This document shows, one piece after another, positions 1-9,226 of a stretch of DNA of 56,038 bases. Within the stretch, counting starts at the first letter, position 1. The number at the start of each line of letters is the position of its first letter. The notes under the pieces are model-generated. The model ran no database searches and was not told where the DNA came from. It saw nothing but the letters and a program-made list of their open reading frames with translations. The stretch lies in NCBI RefSeq assembly GCF_900626095.1, contig NZ_UYZZ01000013.1:1-56038 (forward strand), given 5' to 3'. Source of the stretch: Clostridium rectalis. Lineage in GTDB: Bacteria > Bacillota > Clostridia > Clostridiales > Clostridiaceae. Position numbers and translations under genes: made by a program.

Positions 1-122
1 ATATGACTCCTAATGAATTTTACCACCTCTATTCTGGAGAACAGCTAACTGATATTGAGGTAAGGGTGTAATTATAAGAAAAGGCGAGAATTAATTAGAT
101 ATTGTCCAAAATAAAGGGGTTA
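1..122 (+). mobile_element. 3' end of an IS3-family insertion sequence
   Basis: The first 71 bases encode the C-terminus of an IS3-type transposase. After it comes a short non-coding tail ending in TTGTCC then GGGG at 116-119. The reverse complement of this tail (CCCCT, spacer, TTGGACAAT) matches the sequence opening the insertion element at the other end of the window (55900 onward), so both are ends of one IS family in the same orientation. The exact outer border is uncertain by about 10 bp, because TTAA lies just outside CCCC on both sides and may belong to the terminal repeat. Confidence 0.75.
3..71 (+). CDS. IS3-family transposase (OrfB) C-terminal fragment
   Basis: This is the last 22 codons of a gene that begins outside the window. 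It begins MTPNEFYHLY and stops at 69-71. IS3-family OrfB integrases typically end with a YMTP-type motif after the last catalytic Glu, which matches what is visible. The DDE residues lie outside the window. The identification rests on this short motif and on the neighbouring terminal repeat. Confidence 0.65.
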   Translation: MTPNEFYHLYSGEQLTDIEVRV

Positions 123-2870
123 ATCCGCTAAAGTAGCATATGCAGCTTTATTTGCACCTGCACTTAGTGTATATATAGTAACAGTTACAACCTTATTCGT
201 TGCAGTATTATTAAATAATCTAGTTGTAAATCTGTCTGCCGATCCGTATAAAGCCACTGGTCCCGTTGTTTTATTTGGAGATAAACCTAAGGCAATTTCA
301 ATAGCAGCAATTTCAGATTTAATCTCTGCTAGACCAAAAGTTGGACTTAAAACAGTAGTTTCTATATTAGCTACTTCTGTTTTGATTTCAGCTAAACCAA
401 AAGTAGGGCTTAACACAGCATTTCCTATATTTGCTAAGCCATTAGTTGAGTTTATTACAGCATTTTCAATAGCAAATACTTCAGATTTTATCTCAGCTAA
501 ACCAAATGTAGGACTTAACACAGCGCTTCCAATGTCAGCTAAGTTATTAGTTGAATTTAATACAGCATTTTCGATAGCAAATACTTCAGATTTTATCTCA
601 GCTAAACCAAAAGTAGGGCTTAAAACAGCGCTTCCTATATTTGCTAAGCTATTAGTTGAGTTTATTACAGCATTTTCGATAGCAAATACTTCAGATTTTA
701 TCTCAGCTAACCCAAAAGTAGGACTTAACACAGCGTTTCCTATATTTGATAAGCTATTAGTTGAATTTAATACAGCATTTTCAATAGCAAATACTTCTGT
801 TTTCATTTCAGCTAACCCAAAAGTAGGGCTTAATAGAGTATTTTCAATAGCAGCGACTTCGGATTTTATTTCGGCTAAACCAAATGTAGGACTTAATACA
901 GCGTTTCCTATATTTGCTAAGCTATTAGTTGAGTTTATTACAGCATTTTCAATAGCAAATACTTCAGATTTTATTTCGGCTAACCCAAATGTAGGACTTA
1001 ACACAGCGTTTCCTATATTTGATAAGTTATTAGTTGAATTTAATACAGCATTTTCAATAGCAAATACTTCTGTTTTCATTTCAGCTAACCCAAAAGTAGG
1101 GCTTAATAGAGTATTTTCAATAGCAGCGACTTCGGATTTTATTTCGGCTAAACCAAATGTAGGACTTAATACAGCGTTTCCTATATTTGCTAAGTTATTA
1201 GTTGAATTTAATACAGCATTTTCAATAGCGGCAACTTCAGATTTTATCTCAGCTAAACCAAATGTAGGACTTAACACAGCGCTTCCAATGTCAGCTAAGC
1301 TATTAGTTGAGTTTAATACGGCGTTTTCAATAGCAGATACTTCAGATTTTATTTCGGCTAACCCAAATGTAGGACTTAACACAGCGTTTCCTATGTCAGC
1401 TAAGCTATTAGTTGAGTTTAATACGGCGTTTTCAATAGCAGATACTTCAGATTTTATTTCGGCTAACCCAAATGTAGGACTTAACACAGCGTTTCCTATG
1501 TCAGCTAAGTTATTAGTTGAATTTATTACGGCGTTTTCAATAGCAGATACTTCAGATTTTATCTCGGCTAACCCAAATGTAGGACTTAACACAGCGTTTC
1601 CAATGTCCGCTAAGTTATTAGTTGAATTTAATACAGCATTTTCAATAGCAAATACTTCAGATTTAATTTCGGCTAAACCAAATGTAGGGCTTAACACAGC
1701 GTTTCCAATGTCAGCTAAGTTATTAGTTGAATTTATTACGGCGTTTTCAATAGCAGATACTTCGGATTTTATCTCGGCTAACCCAAATGTAGGACTTAAC
1801 ACAGCGTTTCCAATGTCCGCTAAGTTATTAGTTGAATTTAATACAGCATTTTCAATAGCAAATACTTCAGATTTAATTTCGGCTAAACCAAATGTAGGGC
1901 TTAACACAGCGTTTCCTATGTCAGATAAGTTATTAGTTGAGTTTATTACAGCATTTTCAATAGCGGCAACTTCGGATTTTATCTCAGCTAATCCAAATGT
2001 AGGGCTTAAAACAGCGCTTCCAATGTCAGCTAAGTTATTAGTTGAATTTAATACAGCATTTTCGATAGCAGCGACTTCGGATTTTATTTCGGCTAAACCA
2101 AATGTTGGACTTAACACAGCATTTCCAATGTCTGCTAAGCTATTAGTTGAGTTTAAAACAACGTTTTCAATAGCAGCGACTTCGGATTTGATCTCAGCTA
2201 ACCCAAATGTAGGGCTTAAAACAGCGCTTCCAATGTCAGCTAAGTTATTAGTTGAATTTAATACAGCATTTTCAATAGCGGCAACTTCGGATTTGATCTC
2301 AGCTAACCCAAATGTAGGGCTTAAAACAGCGCTTCCAATGTCAGCTAAGTTATTAGTTGAATTTAATACAGCATTTTCGATAGCAGCGACTTCGGATTTT
2401 ATTTCAGCTAAACCGCATGTAGGACTTAAAACAGCATTTCCAATGTCTGCTAAGTTATTAGTTGAATTTAATACAGCATTTTCAATAGCGGCAACTTCGG
2501 ATTTTATCTCAGCTAAACCAAATGTAGGGCTTAAAACAGCATTTCCAATGTCTGCTAAGCTATTAGTTGAATTTATTACGGCGTTTTCAATAGCGGCGAC
2601 TTCGGATTTTATTTCAGCTAACCCAAATGTAGGGCTTAAAACAGCATTTCCAATGTCTGCTAAGCTATTAGTTGAATTTATTACAGCATTTTCGATAGCA
2701 GCAACTTCAGTTTTAATTTCAGCTAACCCAAAAGTGGGATTATTTAAAATATATTTTAGAAGACACTGAATATATTGCAATTCTCTTAATAGTTTACATG
2801 GAAAGCAATTTTTATTACTATGGTTTAAGCAATCATTTTTTGTTGAGGAGTTTTTATCGTTATTTATCAT
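120..2870 (-). CDS. Long tandem-repeat surface or exosporium-like protein, 3' end cut by an IS
   Basis: This is a protein of 916 residues. Residues 1-43 are polar with four Cys (C14, C22, C25, C36) and no signal peptide. Residues 44-863 are about 25 copies of a 35-residue unit of the type PTFGLAEIKSEV-AAIENAV-NSTN-LADIGNAVL-S, with three copies shortened to 21 residues. Residues 864-916 form a Thr/Val-rich beta-like tail (RLFNNTATNKVVTVTIY). The repeats look helical, with hydrophobic residues spaced for coiled-coil or solenoid packing. Clostridial spore-surface proteins often combine a Cys-rich head, repeats and a beta tail, so that role is inferred. The ATG at 2868-2870 was chosen; an upstream TTG at 2966 has no ribosome site, but the one for the chosen ATG is also weak. 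The TAA stop (120-122) lies at the IS border, so the native C-terminus is probably lost. Confidence 0.7.
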   Translation of the reverse strand: MINNDKNSSTKNDCLNHSNKNCFPCKLLRELQYIQCLLKYILNNPTFGLAEIKTEVAAIENAVINSTNSLADIGNAVLSPTFGLAEIKSEVAAIENAVINSTNSLADIGNAVLSPTFGLAEIKSEVAAIENAVLNSTNNLADIGNAVLSPTCGLAEIKSEVAAIENAVLNSTNNLADIGSAVLSPTFGLAEIKSEVAAIENAVLNSTNNLADIGSAVLSPTFGLAEIKSEVAAIENVVLNSTNSLADIGNAVLSPTFGLAEIKSEVAAIENAVLNSTNNLADIGSAVLSPTFGLAEIKSEVAAIENAVINSTNNLSDIGNAVLSPTFGLAEIKSEVFAIENAVLNSTNNLADIGNAVLSPTFGLAEIKSEVSAIENAVINSTNNLADIGNAVLSPTFGLAEIKSEVFAIENAVLNSTNNLADIGNAVLSPTFGLAEIKSEVSAIENAVINSTNNLADIGNAVLSPTFGLAEIKSEVSAIENAVLNSTNSLADIGNAVLSPTFGLAEIKSEVSAIENAVLNSTNSLADIGSAVLSPTFGLAEIKSEVAAIENAVLNSTNNLANIGNAVLSPTFGLAEIKSEVAAIENTLLSPTFGLAEMKTEVFAIENAVLNSTNNLSNIGNAVLSPTFGLAEIKSEVFAIENAVINSTNSLANIGNAVLSPTFGLAEIKSEVAAIENTLLSPTFGLAEMKTEVFAIENAVLNSTNSLSNIGNAVLSPTFGLAEIKSEVFAIENAVINSTNSLANIGSAVLSPTFGLAEIKSEVFAIENAVLNSTNNLADIGSAVLSPTFGLAEIKSEVFAIENAVINSTNGLANIGNAVLSPTFGLAEIKTEVANIETTVLSPTFGLAEIKSEIAAIEIALGLSPNKTTGPVALYGSADRFTTRLFNNTATNKVVTVTIYTLSAGANKAAYATLAD
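282..2741 (-). repeat. 105-nt tandem repeat array (about 25 units) inside the surface protein gene
   Basis: The unit is 105 nt (35 codons); three units are 63 nt. There is higher-order structure. A 273-nt block of long, long and short units occurs twice in succession (repeat motifs near 780-1050 and 1052-1322), and a 210-nt block of two units is duplicated near 1550-1960. Differences between units are mostly alternative codons or residues at a few fixed sites (A/S/F in EV-x-AIE; I/L in NAV-x-NST; N/S in ST-N-x-L). That pattern is what unequal crossing-over within the array would give. Confidence 0.93.
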
Positions 2871-3255
2871 TATATATCGCCAACTTTCATTAATTATAAA
2901 TTTATTTATATACTCATAATATGTACCATGAATAAATTTGCCAGTATATTTATAAAAAAATTGCAAACAGCCAATATTTATTTAATAGTACAAAATATAA
3001 TTTGCTATTACAATTTAACTATAATAAAGAAACAAAAATTTGATTGAAACATATAATGTTTTATGTATATGGTAAAAAACAAAGGACTTAAATATATTTT
3101 GTATAAAAATTGGGAGTTTTTATTGAAATACTATAACAGTAAAAAGAGTTTGAGACTTTACTAATATTAGATAAGTATTGGGGATGTGTTGAATTATTCA
3201 AGTTGTTACAAATAAGTCTTTGGTATCATAATATTATAAATTCTGAGGTGATAAA
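2871..3255. other. Divergent intergenic region
   Basis: This AT-rich spacer lies between the minus-strand repeat protein and the plus-strand glycosyltransferase. On the minus strand, CATATTAT about 50 nt upstream of the repeat-protein ATG could be a mother-cell sigma -10 element (CATA-type), but the matching -35 is not convincing. Nothing else recognisable was seen. Confidence 0.35.
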
Positions 3256-5619
3256 ATGAAAGGTTTAGAACAATATAGATTAAAAACAAAAAAAAAAATA
3301 GAAGAACTTATTAATAGTAACGAATTGGATGAAGCAGAGAAGGTAATTTTAGAATATGAAGAAAGTATAGAAGAAGATGTTGATATAATTTCTATGAAGT
3401 CAATAATATTAATTATGAAAGGAGATTTAAATAAAGCTGAAAAATTGTTGATTAAATCTCTAAATAAATATGGTGAGACTTATTCTTTGTTATTTAATTT
3501 AGCTTATCTTTATGAGATGAAAGATAATTATCAAAAAGCATATTATTATTATGTTAAAGCAGATAAAAAATGTAACAACAAAGAGATACGAAATAATATT
3601 GAAAACAATTTAGATAAACTAAAATTTAATTATAATATTTGTGAATATATATGTCAAAGGCAAGTTTTAGTAATATCTCATATATTTCCGCCAATGAGTG
3701 GTTCAGGAGTTCAAAGAACATTAAAATTTGTGAAATATTTGAGGGATTTTAATTGGGAACCAGTTGTAGTTACTGTTGGTGATACAGTATACAATTATTT
3801 AAAAGATGCTACATTGGAAAATGAGATACCTAAAGATTTACAAATAGTAAAATTTGATGAAAAACTAAATTTTAATGGAAGAGAAGTAACTAACATAATT
3901 GAAAATTATACAAAATTAATTAAAAATGAAGATATAATATTACAATACAAAAGTATAATAAATAAATTTAGTGAAGAAAATGACTATGAAAACATATTTA
4001 AAACACTTCTATTACCAGACCACTTAAGCTTTTGGTCTATGGATGTTATTAATAAAATCGATGAATTTGTAGATTTTAATTCCATAGATATTATATATTC
4101 CACATCTGGACCATATTCAGACCATATTATAGCATATTTTCTAAAAGAAAAATATGATAAACCATGGGTTTGTGATTTCAGAGATGAGTGGACTAATAAT
4201 CCATATGCTAACTTTGATAAAAATTATTTGGGTTATAAAATGATTTTACAAATGGAGAAGAGTATATTAGAAAAGTCAAACAAAATAATAACAAATAGCC
4301 CATTAGCTCGAAAAAACTATATAGAAATCTTAAATGTACCAAAGGAAAAAATAATTACTATAACCAATGGATATGATGAAGAGGATTTTAAAAATATACA
4401 ACTAACTAAAGAAAAAAATAATAAGTTTACAATTACTCATAACGGAATGTTGTATATGGTGAGAACACCAGATACATTTTTGATGGCAGTAAAAAAATTA
4501 ATTGATGAATCAAGAATTAATAAAGACAAAATTGAAATAATATTTTCTTATATAGAAAATAAAGATAGTTGGGTAAACTACTTAAAAGAAAATAATATGG
4601 ACTCTATTGTTACTTTTAAGGATTATATGAGTCATAAAGATAGTATAAATTTGTCAATGAATTCAGATATGTTATTGTTAATAGTTGGATTAGATGAAGA
4701 AAATAAAAGAATCTATACTGGAAAAATTTTTGAATATTTGAGAATGAATAAACCTATACTTTCATTATCTCCCAAACATAGTGTAGTAGAAGAATTATTA
4801 AATGAGAATCAATGTGGTGAAAATTTTGAATTTAAAGATATCATTGGTATCAGTGAATATATTTTTAAAAAGTATAAAGAATGGGAAAATGGCATTGAAA
4901 GTAAAAATAATAATAATCAGCTAATAAAAAAATATGAAAGAAGAGAATTGACACAGCAATTATCCAGTGTATTTGAAGAAGTACTATTAAGTGAAAAGTA
5001 CGATATAAATAAGGAGATTTCATTATTATATTCATCAAAAAAATATAAGGATATATTTGATTGGATAAATAGAAATTATACTAATAGTGAGATGTATTTA
5101 GAAGTTATTGAAGTGTGTAGATTTTGGATAAATAAAATAGATAATAAAACTGGATCTATATATTTTATAATGGGATATATATATAATAATTTGAAGGAAT
5201 TTGACAAGGCAATTAAATATCATAAAATGTCATTAAAATTGGATAGTAAATTAGCAGATATAAAATATAATGAGTACCAGTACAAAATAAATTATGATGA
5301 AACATATACAAATTGTATTGGATGCAATTGTAAAGAGTACGAAATTATAAATGTGGTTAACCAGTCTTTATTGGAAACAAATTTAGGATTGATTAATCCT
5401 TTAAGAATATGGGTTAAGTGTAAAAAGTGTGGTTTGATTTATACAAACTTAATGCCAAGTGAAAAGAGTATGGACGAATTTTATTTTAAAGTATGGAAAG
5501 AAAGAAGGAGAGGTGGTAAATATACTAACGTTGAAAACTCTATAGAATTTTTAATTTCCATGTCAAACAAGAGATTAGAAAAATTAGAAAATATATATAA
5601 AAAAAGGGGACTATTTTAG
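3256..5619 (+). CDS. TPR-glycosyltransferase fusion (frameshifted before its methyltransferase domain)
   Basis: This is a protein of 787 residues. Residues about 1-125 are TPR-like helical repeats. Residues about 135-580 resemble a GT-B (GT4-like) glycosyltransferase, opening with VLVISHIFPPMSGSGVQRT and a Rossmann-like pattern. A second TPR-like stretch lies near 640-680. A zinc-ribbon-like pair of CxxC motifs (CIGC, CKKC) sits near 695-735. The reading frame then stops at 5617-5619, just where a class I methyltransferase should begin. The ribosome site GAGGTGATAAA precedes the ATG. Fusions of TPR, glycosyltransferase and methyltransferase domains usually act in surface-glycan or flagellin glycosylation. 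Here the substrate is unknown and no flagellar genes are nearby. Confidence 0.75.
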   Translation: MKGLEQYRLKTKKKIEELINSNELDEAEKVILEYEESIEEDVDIISMKSIILIMKGDLNKAEKLLIKSLNKYGETYSLLFNLAYLYEMKDNYQKAYYYYVKADKKCNNKEIRNNIENNLDKLKFNYNICEYICQRQVLVISHIFPPMSGSGVQRTLKFVKYLRDFNWEPVVVTVGDTVYNYLKDATLENEIPKDLQIVKFDEKLNFNGREVTNIIENYTKLIKNEDIILQYKSIINKFSEENDYENIFKTLLLPDHLSFWSMDVINKIDEFVDFNSIDIIYSTSGPYSDHIIAYFLKEKYDKPWVCDFRDEWTNNPYANFDKNYLGYKMILQMEKSILEKSNKIITNSPLARKNYIEILNVPKEKIITITNGYDEEDFKNIQLTKEKNNKFTITHNGMLYMVRTPDTFLMAVKKLIDESRINKDKIEIIFSYIENKDSWVNYLKENNMDSIVTFKDYMSHKDSINLSMNSDMLLLIVGLDEENKRIYTGKIFEYLRMNKPILSLSPKHSVVEELLNENQCGENFEFKDIIGISEYIFKKYKEWENGIESKNNNNQLIKKYERRELTQQLSSVFEEVLLSEKYDINKEISLLYSSKKYKDIFDWINRNYTNSEMYLEVIEVCRFWINKIDNKTGSIYFIMGYIYNNLKEFDKAIKYHKMSLKLDSKLADIKYNEYQYKINYDETYTNCIGCNCKEYEIINVVNQSLLETNLGLINPLRIWVKCKKCGLIYTNLMPSEKSMDEFYFKVWKERRRGGKYTNVENSIEFLISMSNKRLEKLENIYKKRGLF
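5599..5609 (+). other. A7G4 slippery tract at the frameshift
   Basis: Seven A followed by four G sit exactly where the frame is lost. Homopolymers like this are classic sites of phase variation, transcriptional slippage, ribosomal frameshifting or sequencing undercall. The sequence alone cannot tell which applies. Confidence 0.75.
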
Positions 5620-6086
5620 ATATTGGAACTGGTGTAGGAGTATTTACAGGTGTAGCTAAAGAAAGAGGATGGCAAGTAGAGGGATTAGAGTTTAATAAAA
5701 ATGATTGTAAGTTTGCTAAGAAAAATTTTGGAATAACATTACTTCAGGAAAACTTTTATGATTTTTCTTATGATAGAAAATACGATGTTGTCACTATGTT
5801 TGAGGTAATAGAACATTTAAGGACTCCATTAAAGGACTTTAAAAAAATAGGAGAATTAGTTAAAAAAGATGGAATGTTTGTTATAGCAACACCAATTGTT
5901 GATTCATTACATGCCAAAAAACAGGGTTTAAATGCTGCTAACTGGTATGTAGTAGCACATCTTTCTTATTTCTCTTTTGATGTTTTAAAGAATTATCTTA
6001 ACTTAGCAGGATTTAAGATAATTGAAATAAATTATTCACCAGAGGGGTTTGGAAGACTTGAGTTTTATTGTAGCAAATTGTATTAA
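5601..6086 (+). pseudogene. SAM methyltransferase domain, out of frame with the upstream fusion
   Basis: This frame continues the upstream gene after a one-base slip. It reads KKGTILDIGTGVG (SAM-binding motif I), then a YDVVTMFEVIEHL stretch typical of Methyltransf_23-like enzymes, ending YCSKLY. About 161 codons are open. Adding one A to the A7 run at 5599-5605 would restore a single 943-residue protein. No good internal start with a ribosome site exists before the SAM motif, so as written the domain is probably not made. Confidence 0.7.
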
Positions 6087-6646
6087 TTACTCTGATAATA
6101 AATACTATTATATTAAAATAAGTGCTTTTCTATTTAATAAAACATAATATAAAACAATTAGAAAACTAAATAAGAATTAACTTTATAGGGGACGTGTGTA
6201 AAAAGGGATAGTAGATTTATGCATTTTAAAAATTAAAAAAATGGTAAAAACTAAAAGGGAAAATTAACTCCTTATAGAAATATAAAATAGAGTGCAAAAT
6301 AAATTAAGTTTTTATTCCACAGATGCATTAAAAAAATTAGAAATTATTTTTTATTCCATGACTATCATCCCTAAAACTTATGTATTTTATAGTGAAAGTA
6401 AGGAACGAATGATAAGAATTTTTAAATCTTTAGAGGGTGAGTCTTTGATAAAGTGTTAGAATTTTTTATAACCAAGCTTAGTCTTAGTTATATATTTAAA
6501 AGGTGAAGACATTTAAATAGTTAGTTATGGCATAGAAGCTGCAGAAAGAAAGGTGGTGAGATAAAAGTTTTAAACTAATGGTGAGTAAAGCTATTACTTA
6601 TAAAAAATTTAGTGGAAAATTATTATAAAAATATGGGGGGAATAAA
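6087..6646. other. Non-coding stretch
   Basis: This is AT-rich sequence downstream of the methyltransferase fragment with no supportable gene. Stop codons are frequent in all frames, and no clear terminator was seen. Confidence 0.4.
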
Positions 6647-6802
6647 TTGATTAAGAAAGTAATAGTGGTGATGTTATGTTCACTACTGTTAGTAGGAGGC
6701 ACAATAAATGTTAAAGCGGGAAGTAGAATGTCAAATAGAAGCAAAAATACTACTCGTAAGGAATTGTCTATAAATAATATATGGTATGATGATATGAAAT
6801 AA
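6647..6802 (+). CDS. Possible small secreted peptide (51 residues)
   Basis: The TTG start is preceded by a run of six G, eight bases upstream, as strong as any ribosome site in the window. The first 24 residues look like a signal peptide: Lys-Lys, then the core VIVVMLCSLLLVGG, then VKAGS as a possible cleavage region. The remaining part is about 27 residues, polar and basic (RMSNRSKNTTRKEL) with one Trp near the end. I do not recognise a family. It could be a signalling or antimicrobial peptide, or a gene remnant. The convergent ABC exporter at 7261-8895 is a possible but unproven partner. Confidence 0.45.
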   Translation: MIKKVIVVMLCSLLLVGGTINVKAGSRMSNRSKNTTRKELSINNIWYDDMK

Positions 6803-7188
6803 ATAGTTATAGGGTTTACTAGTGGTAGTATTAATTTTTATTGGGTTAAATTAAAGACTACTATGAGTAAGTAAAAATACTATGGGTTAAATTAGAGACT
6901 ACTATGGGTAAGTTAGAAATAACTATGGGTTAAACTAAAGACTATTATGAGATATAAGTTTATGAAATAAACTTAAAGCATTTTATAAATAGAAAGAAAA
7001 TGAAAAATACATTTTGTAAAGCTTTTTATAAAATTATTATAAGAAAATAGGAATTATATGTATAGTTATTATAAAAGTACACTGTAATAAAATTTGAAGA
7101 TAATAAAAGACAGTGTTATAAACCAACGTTTAATATATTATAATTATAGCTTCATTTTAATTAGATATTTTTATATGATTAATAGTTT
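6803..7188. other. Non-coding stretch
   Basis: Apart from the short tandem repeat (6842-6951), this AT-rich stretch shows no gene or structure that I can support. Confidence 0.4.
6842..6951 (+). repeat. 21-22-nt tandem repeats downstream of the small peptide gene
   Basis: About five imperfect copies of a 21-22-nt unit based on ACTATGGGTTAAATTAGAG occur. Alternate copies (GGGTTAA versus GGGTAAG or GAGTAAG) make a 41-43-nt super-unit starting at 6842, 6883 and 6926. No function is evident. Confidence 0.7.
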
Positions 7189-7227
7189 AAAAAGTTAGAG
7201 GAACATTTGAGTACCTCTAACTTTTTT
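7189..7227. terminator. Bidirectional rho-independent terminator
   Basis: The arms GTTAGAGG (7194-7201) and CCTCTAAC (7214-7221) are extended by A5 on the left and T6 on the right, giving about 13 bp of stem. The A/T flanks make it usable in both directions. It ends the minus-strand ABC exporter transcript and could also stop transcription arriving from the left. Confidence 0.85.
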
Positions 7228-7260
7228 AGTTTAAGATAATGTTTTTGTGATTTTTTTGTA

Positions 7261-8895
7261 TTATATTTCTATAATTTTATCTATAAAATCAATTCCCTCG
7301 GTAATATGAGAGATGATGATTAGTATTCCGTCAGTTTTTTTGTTTCTTAAGACATTTAGTATTATCTCTCGTGTTTCTGTATCCACATTTGATATAGGCT
7401 CATCTAAAATAATTACATCTTTATTTGAAACCATTGCTCTTATAAAGGATATTACTTGAGCTTGTCCACCTGAAACTCCTACGGTGTTTTGACTTATTTC
7501 TGTATCCAAGCCTTTAGGGAGTTTATTAATATATTCCGTTAATTTAAGGTCTTTTATAACCCTTTTTACATCTTCACGATTTTTATTTTCTTCACCGTAT
7601 AATATATTTTCAAGCACTGTCCCTTTGAACAAAAATATATTTTGGGATACAATTCCTATTTTACTTCTTAAACTATGAGTATTAATCTTCATTATATCTA
7701 AATTATTATAAAATATATTACCTTCTGTGGGGTTATATAATCCAAGTAAGAGTTTTATAAAGGTTGATTTTCCAGAACCATTTTCCCCTTTAATAAGTAG
7801 TTTATTTCCTCTTTGTATTTTTAGGTTTAGATTTTTAAGTATAAGTTTTTCAGAGTTTTTGTAAGAGAATGTTAGGTTGTTTATAGTAATACCTTGAATT
7901 GTTTCATTTAAACAGATATTTTTACCGCCTTGTTCATCTTCCATGTTAAGTAGTTCGTATATTCTTTCAATGCTTAAACATACTGGCTTTATTGTAGTAC
8001 CTAAAGTGGCTAAGGATTGAGTGCTAGAAAAGACTTTAGCTATGTATAGTGAAAAGGAAGTATATAGTCCTACAGTAAATTTTCCTTTTAAAATTAAAAG
8101 TCCTGATAAAAATAGTATTAGAAGAGTTCCGAAATTATTAATAATTGTAATGTTTTCTATAAACATTAATATAGATTTACTTTGTTTTGTACTATCTTTT
8201 ATAAGATTATGTAATTTATTTTTAAATTTTGAAAGGGTAGTATTTTTCCCGTTAAGTATTTTTATATCTTCAATTCCATTTAGGATTTCAAAAGTATCCC
8301 CATTTAAAACTGCACTAGATTCTAAAAGTTTTTCTGTGTTTTTCATAAAGCCATCTGCGGATTTTTTTGATGCAATAAAGAAAATTGGAGTTAATAATAA
8401 AACTATTATAGATAACTTATAATTAATAATAAACATAGTTATTAAAGCTAAAATCGTATCAATTAAGCTTAAAAAAATGCCCACAATTTGTGGAGAAAAT
8501 ATGCTTCCTACAGAACTACATTCTGATATTCTAGCTTCAATATAGCCTTTTTGTGTAGTTGATAAATAATCCATTGGTAAATCCATTACTTTACTCATTA
8601 CAGAATATCTCATTTCATTGACAACTAAATTGCTAATTTTAACAAACATGTACTGTGAAACAATAGAAATAATGTATCTTAATATATAAAGTATTGCAAT
8701 TATAAAAATTAGTTTATAAAATTCATTATAACTTCCTTTAACTATAAGGACCTTGTCCATTATTCGTCCTATTATATAGGGTATTGGGGTAGATATAATT
8801 GAGCTAAAAATCATACCAATAATCCCTAAAGTGAAAATTGTAGAGTATTTTTTTATAAAAGGTATTAACTTTTTTAAACTGCTAAATTTGCCCAT
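7261..8895 (-). CDS. ABC exporter (fused membrane and ATPase domains)
   Basis: This is a protein of 544 residues, a half-transporter expected to dimerise in the membrane. Residues 1-300 hold about six transmembrane helices of the type I exporter fold. The C-terminal ATPase has Walker A GENGSGKST, signature VSGGQ, Walker B VIILDEP and an H-loop in IIISHI. Family members export peptides, lipids or drugs, and the substrate here is not evident. The ATG at 8893-8895 was chosen because AAGGAGA lies just upstream; a TTG nine codons earlier would place that ribosome site inside the gene. There is no peptidase C39 domain. The gene stands alone between a terminator and a 331-nt spacer. The 51-residue peptide gene lies convergently downstream. 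Confidence 0.85.
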   Translation of the reverse strand: MGKFSSLKKLIPFIKKYSTIFTLGIIGMIFSSIISTPIPYIIGRIMDKVLIVKGSYNEFYKLIFIIAILYILRYIISIVSQYMFVKISNLVVNEMRYSVMSKVMDLPMDYLSTTQKGYIEARISECSSVGSIFSPQIVGIFLSLIDTILALITMFIINYKLSIIVLLLTPIFFIASKKSADGFMKNTEKLLESSAVLNGDTFEILNGIEDIKILNGKNTTLSKFKNKLHNLIKDSTKQSKSILMFIENITIINNFGTLLILFLSGLLILKGKFTVGLYTSFSLYIAKVFSSTQSLATLGTTIKPVCLSIERIYELLNMEDEQGGKNICLNETIQGITINNLTFSYKNSEKLILKNLNLKIQRGNKLLIKGENGSGKSTFIKLLLGLYNPTEGNIFYNNLDIMKINTHSLRSKIGIVSQNIFLFKGTVLENILYGEENKNREDVKRVIKDLKLTEYINKLPKGLDTEISQNTVGVSGGQAQVISFIRAMVSNKDVIILDEPISNVDTETREIILNVLRNKKTDGILIIISHITEGIDFIDKIIEI

Positions 8896-9146
8896 ATCAT
8901 TTCTCCTTACATTTATTTTCAAACTTATATTTTATTTATAATCTATTAAAATTAATGTTATCTAGGCTAAATTAAAACCTATGTATTTACTTTAATAAAT
9001 TAAGTTATATGTAACATGGGATTATTTTACTAATGCTATCCTGTTTAATTATACTGTATATAAATTTATATGGCAAAAGTTAAAGTCAACCTTATTTTAT
9101 GAAGAATAAATTTTTTTATATAAATGATGGTTTTATTATTTAAGTA
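8896..9146. other. Spacer upstream of the ABC exporter
   Basis: This region should hold the exporter's minus-strand promoter. Visible are a minus-strand TTGACT (near 9088) and TATAAT (near 9053), too far apart to pair with each other, and a 14-bp palindrome ATATAAATTTATAT between them that could be an operator. No gene is seen. Confidence 0.35.
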
Positions 9147-9186
9147 TTAAAGGCTGCTTTTACTGAATTTAAAAGCAGCCTTTAAA
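9147..9186 (-). terminator. Terminator hairpin of the DUF1659/DUF2922 pair
   Basis: The arms TAAAGGCTGCTTTTA and TAAAAGCAGCCTTTA form a near-perfect stem around a short loop, about 40 nt past the stop of the minus-strand DUF2922 gene. The U-tract is weak in that direction. Confidence 0.7.
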
Positions 9187-9226
9187 GTTATTATAATGAA
9201 TTTTTCATTTAAGAAGTTTTAGATTT

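Noticed and set aside
282-2741. CRISPR array
   Set aside because: Repeats are contiguous 105-nt coding units without unique spacers; no cas genes are present.
382-2769. 795-codon open frame on the plus strand opposite the repeat protein
   Set aside because: It exists because the repeat is a multiple of three and lacks antisense stops in that frame; it has no ribosome site, and the minus-strand protein has a head and tail beyond the repeats.
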